A DNA stretch of 11,584 nt, from assembly GCA_030066475.1 (NCBI GenBank), contig JASJBO010000229.1, forward strand, positions 1 to 11,584. The letters run 5' to 3'. Made by a program: the position numbers and the translations under genes. The notes under the pieces were generated by a model. It saw nothing but the letters and a program-made list of their open reading frames with translations, was not told the origin of the DNA and made no database searches. The stretch is from Myxococcota bacterium. Its GTDB lineage: Bacteria; Myxococcota_A; UBA9160; PR03. Positions 5,996 to 11,584 of the stretch are shown piece after piece (the stretch's first letter is position 1; every line of letters starts with the position of its first letter).

Positions 5996-6568
5996 TTGCA
6001 CCGCCGTCCCCTGCTCGAGCTCCTCGATCGCTACCGCGCCCTGTACCCCGCCGAGGAGAGCTGCGTGCGCCGCATCCGCGAGCTGGTCGAGGGACACCCG
6101 GACTGCTTCGAGCGCACCTGCCTGCCCGGCCACGTGACCGGCTCGGCCTGGGTGCTGTCCGCCGACCGGCGCCGCTTCCTGCTCACCCACCACCGCAAGC
6201 TCGGCCGCTGGCTCCAGCTCGGCGGCCACGCCGACGGCGACCCCGACGTGCGCGCCGTGGCGCTGCGCGAGGCGCGCGAGGAGTCGGGCCTGAGCGACCT
6301 CTCGTTCGTGCCCACCGCGGGCGAGCTGCTGCCGCTCGACGTCGACGTGCACCACATCCCGGCGCGGCCGGGCGAGCCCGCGCACGAGCACCACGACGTG
6401 CGCTTCCTGCTGGTCGCGGCGCCGCGTCAGGCCGTCACCGTCAGCGAGGAATCCCACGCGCTGCGCTGGTTCGAGATGGACGAGCTCGAGTCCGTCCCGG
6501 GCGACGCGAGCCTGCTGCGACTGGGCCTCAAGGCGCGCGCCCGGCTGCTCGCCGGGGAGGCCATGTGA
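5996..6568 (+). CDS. Nudix hydrolase
   Basis: This 190-residue protein hydrolyses a nucleoside diphosphate linked to another moiety, in the cytoplasm and with a divalent metal. The Nudix box is at about residues 76-99 and ends REAREESGL, with the metal-binding REXXEE core complete. The first Glu of the consensus is replaced by Pro (P83), in a GGHADGDPD form I recognise from a subfamily of short Nudix proteins, so activity is likely kept. The PGHVTGSAWVLS and HHRKLGRWLQLGGH blocks before it are also typical of that subfamily. The substrate cannot be predicted. TTG 5996 is chosen as start because GGAG (5985-5988) sits seven bases upstream, there is no in-frame ATG nearby, and the MHRxPLLELLDRY beginning fits relatives. 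It is the first gene of a four-gene operon. Its stop overlaps the next GTG by four bases. Confidence 0.88.
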   Translation: MHRRPLLELLDRYRALYPAEESCVRRIRELVEGHPDCFERTCLPGHVTGSAWVLSADRRRFLLTHHRKLGRWLQLGGHADGDPDVRAVALREAREESGLSDLSFVPTAGELLPLDVDVHHIPARPGEPAHEHHDVRFLLVAAPRQAVTVSEESHALRWFEMDELESVPGDASLLRLGLKARARLLAGEAM

Positions 6569-6846
6569 GCGCCCGCTTCGAGTCCTACTGCTGGCAGTGC
6601 GAGGTCACGCATCCGCCGGGGACGAAGCGCTGCGTCCACTGCGGGGGCCGCGTCTCCGCGCGCCCGCACCAGGGCGAGCTCGAGATGATGCGGGCGCGCG
6701 AGGAGATCGCCGCGCCGATCGGCGACGAGGAGGCGGAGGCCGGCGAAGCCGAGCGCGTCCCGCGCCCGTTCCGGATCGGGATCACGGCGGTCTGGCTGCT
6801 GCTCGCGCTGGTGGGCTCGCTCTACCGGGTGTGCAGCGGCCAGTGA
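6565..6846 (+). CDS. Small zinc-ribbon protein with C-terminal membrane anchor
   Basis: This 93-residue protein has two CxxC knuckles (C9/C12 and C23/C26) forming a probable zinc ribbon. A charged, Glu-rich linker (about 36-66) follows, then a single hydrophobic segment (about 71-88) near the C-terminus. The topology suggests a ribbon in the cytoplasm tethered to the inner membrane by its tail. I do not recognise a named family. GTG 6565 overlaps the Nudix stop (GTGA), and a strong GGGGAGG site (6554-6560) lies four bases before it, so this is a real, well-translated gene. Its own stop overlaps the GTG of the exonuclease gene. It may bring a partner protein to the membrane or bind nucleic acid. 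Function is unknown. Confidence 0.82.
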   Translation: MSARFESYCWQCEVTHPPGTKRCVHCGGRVSARPHQGELEMMRAREEIAAPIGDEEAEAGEAERVPRPFRIGITAVWLLLALVGSLYRVCSGQ

Positions 6847-7667
6847 CGCGGCCGGCGACGGGCGCCCGGAGCGCGCGAACGCTGCGCGTGATCTCGTGGA
6901 ACGTGAACGGCCTGCGCGCCTGCGCGCGCAAGGGCTTCCTCGACTGGCTGCGCCGCGCCCGCGCCGACGTGGTGGGCGTGCAGGAGGTCCGCGCGCTGCC
7001 CGACGACCTGCCGCCCGCTCTGCGCGCCCCGCGCGGCTGGCACGTCGACTTCTCGCCCGCCGAGCGCCTCGGCTACAGCGGCGTCGCGCTGTTCGCGCGC
7101 ACCAAGCCCGACGCCGTCGCCCACGCGCTGGGCGTGCGCCGCTTCGACGCCGAGGGCCGGCTCCAGATCGCGCGCTTCGGACGCCTGGTGGTGGCCAACG
7201 CCTACTTCCCGAAGGGCAGCGGCACGGCCCGCGACAACAGCCGCGTTCCCTTCAAGCTGGCCTTCTACCGCGCGCTGTTCGAGCGCGTCGAGCGCCTGCG
7301 GCGCGGGGGATACCGCGTCGTCGTGATGGGCGACTTCAACACGGCCCACCGCGAGATCGACCTGGCGCGGCCCCGCGACAACACGAAGAACAGCGGGTTC
7401 CTGCCCGCCGAGCGGGCCGAGGTCGACCGCTGGATCCGGGCGGGCTGGGTCGACGCGTTCCGCGCCTTCGAGCCCGGCGGCGGCCACTACACCTGGTGGA
7501 GCCAGCGCTTCGGCGTGCGCGCCCGCAACGTGGGCTGGCGCATCGACTACGTGCTGGCGTCGCCGGCCGCGATGCGCTTCGTGCGCGGCGCCTTCCACCA
7601 GCCGCGCGTCACGGGCTCGGACCACTGCCCGGTGGGCGTCGACCTCGACCGGGCCGTGCTGGGATGA
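6843..7667 (+). CDS. xthA: Exodeoxyribonuclease III / AP endonuclease
   Basis: This 274-residue protein is a member of the exonuclease III branch of the endonuclease/exonuclease/phosphatase fold. It cuts DNA 5' to abasic sites and removes blocked 3' ends in base-excision repair. Catalytic and metal-binding residues are all visible: N22 (WNVNG), E48 (VQEVR), Y121 (AYFPKG), D164 and N166 (GDFNTAHREIDLA), and D260-H261 (GSDHCPV). The NSGFLPAE and YTWWS...GWRIDY blocks also fit the family. Length matches the usual 250-275 residues. The start is GTG 6843, overlapping the upstream stop by four bases. GTG 6888 would cut into the first core strand and is unlikely. The ribosome site is weak, so translation probably depends on coupling. 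A stretch of about twelve poorly conserved residues precedes the core. The gene may be called exoA in some annotations. Confidence 0.95.
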   Translation: MTRPATGARSARTLRVISWNVNGLRACARKGFLDWLRRARADVVGVQEVRALPDDLPPALRAPRGWHVDFSPAERLGYSGVALFARTKPDAVAHALGVRRFDAEGRLQIARFGRLVVANAYFPKGSGTARDNSRVPFKLAFYRALFERVERLRRGGYRVVVMGDFNTAHREIDLARPRDNTKNSGFLPAERAEVDRWIRAGWVDAFRAFEPGGGHYTWWSQRFGVRARNVGWRIDYVLASPAAMRFVRGAFHQPRVTGSDHCPVGVDLDRAVLG

Positions 7668-9016
7668 GCCGCGAGACGCCCGCGCTCGGCCCCGGCCGCA
7701 AGTCCGTCTACGCGCTGGGCGACGTGACCATCAACATGGCGCTCACGTCCATGTCGATGATCTACACGGCGGTCTTCCTGACCCAGGTCGCCGAGCTGCG
7801 GCCGTTCCTGGCGGGCCTGATCCCGCTGATCGGGCGCTTCGTCGACGCCTTCTCCGACCCGCTCATGGGCCGCGTCTCCGACAACACGCACTGGCGCCTG
7901 GGGCGGCGGCGCCCCTACTTCCTGCTCGGCGCCGTCCCGTTCGGCGTGACCTTCGCACTGCTCTGGGTCGACGCGCCGTTCGCCTCGCAGGCGCTGCGCT
8001 TCGTCTACTACGCGGGCGTCTACTGCTTCATGAGCCTCGCCATGACGATGCTCTCGGTGCCCTACCTCGCGATCCAGCCGGAGATGGCCACGAGCTACGA
8101 CGAGCGCACCTCGATCAACACCTACCGCACCGTGGGCTCGCTGGTCGGCGTCGTCGCCGCGGTGGTGATCGAGGAGGTCGCGATCGCCCTGGGCGACGGC
8201 GCCCCGGACTTCGCGGCTGCGGGGCTGCTCTACGGCGTGCTGGTCACGGTGCCGTGGGTGGCGGTCTTCGCGGTGACCTTCGAGCGCCAGAAGTACCAGA
8301 ACCGCGAGGCGAACACCGGCTTCGTCGAGGCGATGCGCTACGTCTTCGCGCACTCGACCTTCACCCGCCTCACGCTGCTCTACATCATGGGCCGGATCGC
8401 CATGGACCTGGCGGGGCTGCTGATCCGGCTCTACACGGGCTTCTGGCTGCTGCGGCCGGGCGACTTCGTGCCGGTCATGCTCCTGTTCCTGGGCTCGACC
8501 GCCCTCGCCCTGCCCTTCTGGCTGCGCTTCTCCGAGGGCCGCGACAAGTCGCGCGTGTTCATCGTGGGGTCGGTCTGGTGGATGCTGTGCAGCGCCTCGC
8601 TGATGCTGATCCAGCCCGACTCGCCGCGCTGGATCATCTTCCTGTTCGTGCCCTTCGTGGGCGTCGGCTACGCGGTGGTCGACCTGATGCCCTGGTCGAT
8701 GGTGGGCGAGGTGATCGACGAGGACGACCTCGAGACCGGGGAGCGCCGGGAAGGCCTCTACAACGGGGTCTTCACCTTCATCCGCAAGCTCGGCGGCGCG
8801 CTCGGCGTCTTCCTGGTGATGTCGCTGCTCGACCTGGCGGGCTTCCAGAAGGGCGAGACGCAGACCGAGACGGCGCGCCAGGCGATTCGCTTCACCACCG
8901 CCTTCGCCCCGGCCTTCTTCCTCGCCCTCGCCGTCTGGTTCGCCCGCGGCTACCCGCTCACCCGCGCCGTCCACCAGCGCATCCGCATCGAGCTCGACCG
9001 CCGCGACAACTCCTGA
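7664..9016 (+). CDS. MFS transporter, GPH/MelB-type cation symporter family
   Basis: This 450-residue polytopic inner-membrane protein fits the twelve-helix glycoside-pentoside-hexuronide:cation symporter group. The diagnostic signs are in the N-terminal half: YALGDVTINM (D20), and GRFVDAFSDPLMGRVSDNT with D61 and D65, equivalent to the cation and sugar site aspartates of MelB (D19, D55, D59). The RLGRRRPYFLLGAVPFG loop after helix 2 and SVPYLAIQPEMATSYDERTSINTYR in the middle are also characteristic. The C-terminal half has VDLMPWSMVGEVIDEDDLETGERREGLYNGVFTFIRKL, a well conserved family block. Substrate is uncertain; many homologues in high-GC environmental bacteria sit away from sugar genes. 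ATG 7664 overlaps the exonuclease stop (ATGA). It is the last gene of the operon, and no functional link to the repair genes is obvious. Confidence 0.93.
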   Translation: MSRETPALGPGRKSVYALGDVTINMALTSMSMIYTAVFLTQVAELRPFLAGLIPLIGRFVDAFSDPLMGRVSDNTHWRLGRRRPYFLLGAVPFGVTFALLWVDAPFASQALRFVYYAGVYCFMSLAMTMLSVPYLAIQPEMATSYDERTSINTYRTVGSLVGVVAAVVIEEVAIALGDGAPDFAAAGLLYGVLVTVPWVAVFAVTFERQKYQNREANTGFVEAMRYVFAHSTFTRLTLLYIMGRIAMDLAGLLIRLYTGFWLLRPGDFVPVMLLFLGSTALALPFWLRFSEGRDKSRVFIVGSVWWMLCSASLMLIQPDSPRWIIFLFVPFVGVGYAVVDLMPWSMVGEVIDEDDLETGERREGLYNGVFTFIRKLGGALGVFLVMSLLDLAGFQKGETQTETARQAIRFTTAFAPAFFLALAVWFARGYPLTRAVHQRIRIELDRRDNS

Positions 9017-9027
9017 CGACGTGGCGA

Positions 9028-9050
9028 CGGGGACGAACGGCCCCGCTCTT
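9028..9050 (+). terminator. Possible intrinsic terminator between convergent operons
   Basis: In the 35-base gap between two convergent operons, CGGGG (9028-9032) and CCCCG (9041-9045) can pair across an eight-base loop, followed by CTCTT on the plus strand. The stem is short and the T run poor, so it is a weak candidate, but its place at the meeting point of two operons supports it. Confidence 0.4.
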
Positions 9051-9051
9051 C

Positions 9052-10098
9052 TCAGGCGAGATGGCGTGCGACGATGCGGGCACGGGCGGGAGGGCAGTAA
9101 CCGTTGGCGAGGAACCAGCGCACGGCCTTCTCGAGGGTCGCCCGCGCGCCGAGCGCTCGGAAGCCGAGCTCCTTCTCGGCCCGGGCGCTGCTCATCGGAC
9201 CGCTCGCGCGCGCGTGGAGCACCGACTCGCGCGGGACCAGCGGCGGGCGCCGGGTCACGTGGTCCGAGAGCCACTCGTCGATGCGGGCGATCCCCGCGAG
9301 CAGCGGCGCGGGGATCGCAAAGCGCGGCGCCGGCAGGCCGGTGATGTCGGCGAGCAACGCCAGCACCTCGTCCATGCGCAGGTTCTCGCCCCCGAGCACG
9401 TAGCCGCGGCCCGGCTCGCCGCGCTCGAGCGCCAGCCGGTGTCCCTCGCCGACGTCGGCCGCGTCCACGATGTTGAGCCAGGTCTCCGCGTAGACCTTCA
9501 TGTGGCCCTGGAGGAAGTGCACGATCATGCTGCCGCTCGGCGTGGGGCGGGCGTCCCCGGTGCCGATCACCGCGGTCGGATGCACCGTCACGAGCGGCAG
9601 CCCCTGGGCGGCGAAGCGCAGCGCCACCAGCTCGGACATCACCTTGGCGCTCTTGTAGTGGCCCTGGAAGCCGTGGGAGAGGTCGAAGATCCCGGTCTCG
9701 TCGCCAACCTCGCCGCGCGCCCCGCCGGCGCGCCGCTGGGGCGAGAGCGTCGCGGTGCTGCTGGTGTGCACCACCTTGCGGAAGCCGAGCTCGCGGGCCG
9801 CGCGCAGCACGTTGCGCGTCCCGTCCACGTTCACGCGGTAGATCGAGCGCGGGTCGGGCTCCCAGAAGCTGTAGCTGGCAGCGGTATGGATCAGCGCCTC
9901 GCCGTCCGCGAGGGCCTCCCAGACCGAGCTCTCGTCGCGCACGTCGAGCGGGCGGGTCTCGACGTCGAGCCCGTCCAGGTTGCGGGCGTCCCGGTCCGCG
10001 CCGACGAGCGCCACCACCGCATGGCCGGCGGCGCGCAGCGCGCGCACCACGTGCGCGCCGACGAAGCCGTTGGCCCCGGTGACGTGGACCCGGCTCAC
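9052..10098 (-). CDS. hpnA: HpnA-like NAD(P)-dependent epimerase/dehydratase (hopanoid-associated)
   Basis: This 348-residue protein is an extended short-chain dehydrogenase. It has the nucleotide-binding TGANGFVG glycine motif (G8, G11, G14), a conserved D-R pair in the LDVRD segment, and Y148/K152 of the YxxxK active site with Ser in HTSST (about 111-115). The PTPSGSMIVHFLQGHMKVY...NIVDAADVGEGHRLALERG and YVLGGENL blocks match the hopanoid-associated sugar epimerase HpnA as I recall it, better than dihydroflavonol-reductase relatives. The exact reaction of HpnA is not established. The GTG start overlaps the aminotransferase stop (GTGA, 10095-10098), so it is the second gene of a coupled operon whose first gene also looks hopanoid-related, which supports the call. 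A generic 3-beta-hydroxysteroid-dehydrogenase-like enzyme is the alternative. Confidence 0.8.
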   Translation of the reverse strand: MSRVHVTGANGFVGAHVVRALRAAGHAVVALVGADRDARNLDGLDVETRPLDVRDESSVWEALADGEALIHTAASYSFWEPDPRSIYRVNVDGTRNVLRAARELGFRKVVHTSSTATLSPQRRAGGARGEVGDETGIFDLSHGFQGHYKSAKVMSELVALRFAAQGLPLVTVHPTAVIGTGDARPTPSGSMIVHFLQGHMKVYAETWLNIVDAADVGEGHRLALERGEPGRGYVLGGENLRMDEVLALLADITGLPAPRFAIPAPLLAGIARIDEWLSDHVTRRPPLVPRESVLHARASGPMSSARAEKELGFRALGARATLEKAVRWFLANGYCPPARARIVARHLA

Positions 10099-11498
10099 GC
10101 GCGCCTCGAGCGCGTGCGGCGCGCCTGGATCGCATGGCCGGCCAGGGTCCGGCCGAGGTCCCAGATCGCACCGGGGAAGCGGTGCGTATCGGCGACGGCG
10201 GCGTCCACCGCCTCGACGATCCAGCGCCGGTCGTCTTCGCCGATCACGAGCGGCGGCAGGAGCTTCACCACATTCATGCCGTGCGCCGCGGTCTGGCTGA
10301 GGATGCGGTGCCGGGCGAACAGCGGAATCGTGATCATCTGGGCGTAGAGCCCCTCGTTGGCGGCCTCGAGCAGCTTCCAGCCGGCGCGCAGCTTCAGGCT
10401 CTTCGGCCGGTCGAAGACCAGCGCCTGCATCAACCCGCGCCCGCGCACCTCGGTGAGGAAGTCGTGGCGCTCGACCAGCGCGCCCAGATCGCGCAGCAGG
10501 GCCTCACCGACCTTGGCGGCGTTCTCGACCAGGTTCTCCGACTCGATCACGTCGAGCGTGGCCCAGCCCGCCGCCATCGCCAGCGTGCCCTTGCCAAAGG
10601 TCGAGCCGTGCACCACCGCGCGCGTCATGTTGTCGAACACGGCGTCGAAGACGTCGCGGCGGCAGGCCACCGCGCCCACCGGCACGAAGCCGCCGGACAG
10701 CGCCTTGGCGCTGGTGAGCAGATCGGGCTCGACGCCCCAGTGCTCGATCGCCCAGAGCTTCCCGGTGCGCCCCAGGCCGGTCTGGACCTCGTCGGCCACG
10801 AACAGCGTCCCGTGCTCGCGGCACAGGCGCGCCGCCTCGGGCAGATAGGCATCGCTCGGCACGTGGACCCCGTGCCCCTGGATCGGCTCCACCACGAAGG
10901 CCGCGATGTCGCGGCTCGCCAGGGCGCGCTCGAGCGCCTCGAGGTCGTCGAAGGGGATGCGGCGACAGCCCGGCAGCAGCGGCTCGAAGCCGTCGCGGAA
11001 GTTCGCGTCGCCGTTGAGCGAGAGCGCACCCATGGTGAGCCCGTGGAAGCCGTGCTCGCAGTAGAGGATGCCTGGACGTCCGGTGGCCGCGCGGGCGAAC
11101 TTGATGGCGGCCTCGGTCGCCTCGGCGCCCGAGTTGCAGAAGAACATCTTCTCGAGCCGCTCGGGCAGGGTGGCGAGCAGGCGCTCCGCCAGCAGCCCCG
11201 CAAGCAGCGACACGTCCATCTGCACCAGGCTCGGCAGCCGGCCTTCCAGGACCTCCTCGAGCGCGCGCACGACGGCAGGATGGTTGCGGCCCACCGCGAA
11301 CACCCCGAAGCCGGCGAGCAGGTCGAGGTAGCGATCGCCGCGGTCGTCCCACAGGTACGCGCCCTCGGCGCGCACGTAGCTGCGGTCGAAGCCGATCGTG
11401 CGCAGCACGCGCACCATCTGCGGATTCAGATACTGCTCGTGCAGGGCGAACTGGTCGCCCGCGCGCCGATCCAGGAGCTCTCGAAGCGTCGAACCCAC
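10095..11498 (-). CDS. hpnO: Class III aminotransferase, HpnO-like
   Basis: This 467-residue PLP-dependent fold-type I aminotransferase has the NSGAEATEAAIKFAR phosphate-binding block (122-136), D236 and Q239 in ADEVQTGLGRTG, and the Schiff-base lysine K265 in SAKALSGG. The HGSTFGKGTLAMAAG block follows. Its N-terminal NPQMVRVLRTIGFDRSYVRAEGAYLWDDRG and C-terminal PKSLKLRAGWKLLEAANEGLYAQMITIPLF...ILSQTAAHGMNVVKLLPPL segments agree with HpnO, which makes the terminal amine of aminobacteriohopanetriol from a ribosyl or aldehyde hopane precursor. The next gene resembles hpnA. Relatives annotated as acetylornithine or aspartate aminotransferase are the alternative. The GTG 11498 start has a purine-rich GGGAAAGGAA directly before it, with short spacing, so the start is not fully certain. 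It is the first gene of the operon. Confidence 0.82.
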   Translation of the reverse strand: MGSTLRELLDRRAGDQFALHEQYLNPQMVRVLRTIGFDRSYVRAEGAYLWDDRGDRYLDLLAGFGVFAVGRNHPAVVRALEEVLEGRLPSLVQMDVSLLAGLLAERLLATLPERLEKMFFCNSGAEATEAAIKFARAATGRPGILYCEHGFHGLTMGALSLNGDANFRDGFEPLLPGCRRIPFDDLEALERALASRDIAAFVVEPIQGHGVHVPSDAYLPEAARLCREHGTLFVADEVQTGLGRTGKLWAIEHWGVEPDLLTSAKALSGGFVPVGAVACRRDVFDAVFDNMTRAVVHGSTFGKGTLAMAAGWATLDVIESENLVENAAKVGEALLRDLGALVERHDFLTEVRGRGLMQALVFDRPKSLKLRAGWKLLEAANEGLYAQMITIPLFARHRILSQTAAHGMNVVKLLPPLVIGEDDRRWIVEAVDAAVADTHRFPGAIWDLGRTLAGHAIQARRTRSRRA

Positions 11499-11584
11499 TT
11501 CCTTTCCCGTCTGCCCTACCCGTTTGGCGACCGACCAGGAACACGCGCGGCAGACGCCCCTTGCAAGCGCCCGGAGGGCGCGCG
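11499..11584 (-). promoter_or_regulatory. Upstream region of the hpnO-like operon
   Basis: This partial non-coding stretch should hold the operon promoter. An 8-base inverted pair, CGTCTGCC (11508-11515) and GGCAGACG (11549-11556), is visible. On the minus strand TTGCAA (11561-11566) is a possible -35 box, with no convincing -10 at normal spacing. The region is cut by the window edge. Confidence 0.3.

Noticed and set aside
7547..10171. Very long minus-strand open frame covering the symporter and epimerase region
   Set aside because: It is antisense to the AP endonuclease end and symporter, and out of frame with the epimerase. It arises from high GC in third positions.
8254..10347. Plus-strand open frame running from the symporter into the aminotransferase
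   Set aside because: It is a shadow of genes in other frames, with Arg/Ala-rich composition and no motifs.

Overview
The window is very GC-rich (roughly 70% or more by eye) bacterial DNA. It is densely coded, with genes joined by 4-base start/stop overlaps and with GTG and TTG starts. Long open frames opposite the genes are a by-product of the base composition. The two hopanoid-type genes (hpnO-like and hpnA-like), the RAYT element and the overall gene style suggest a high-GC Gram-negative bacterium, perhaps of the former Deltaproteobacteria (Myxococcota, Binatota or a similar lineage). There is no rRNA or other marker to settle this. I saw no tRNA, rRNA, CRISPR array or phage gene.

Layout, left to right. 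(1) 73-1877, minus strand: a two-gene operon of a putative zinc metallopeptidase (HETGH) and a D-Ala-D-Ala-ligase-like ATP-grasp enzyme. It is followed at the window edge by an extremely G-rich tract. (2) 2041-2625, plus: an isolated divergent ClpP-type peptidase with Ser and His in place but Asn at the usual triad Asp position. (3) 2610-3677: a complete RAYT-type (Y1 HUH) transposase element. Its ends are inverted copies that share a perfect 17-base tip. (4) 3662-5899, minus: a stand-alone cytoplasmic molybdopterin oxidoreductase with an N-terminal [4Fe-4S] motif. (5) 5996-9016, plus: a tightly overlapped operon of Nudix hydrolase, small zinc-ribbon membrane protein, exonuclease III-type AP endonuclease and GPH/MelB-type symporter. 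(6) 9052-11498, minus: an operon of an HpnO-like class III aminotransferase and an HpnA-like NAD(P)-dependent sugar-nucleotide epimerase/dehydratase, convergent with (5).

How the genes may work together. Block 1 pairs an amide-bond-forming ATP-grasp ligase with a peptidase, which suggests synthesis and trimming of a small peptide or modified amino acid. Block 5 joins nucleotide clean-up with DNA base-excision repair. Block 6 fits side-chain modification of hopanoid membrane lipids.

The most unusual local structure is the RAYT element, which is wedged exactly between two convergent genes. Its two 17-base tips encode the last residues (Gly-Asp-Val-Gly) and the TAA stop of both neighbours in the same reading frame. 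The altered ClpP beside it is the second point of interest. I see no convincing wholly new multi-gene system. The peptidase/ATP-grasp pair is the best candidate for unexplored biochemistry, but it is cut off by the window edge.
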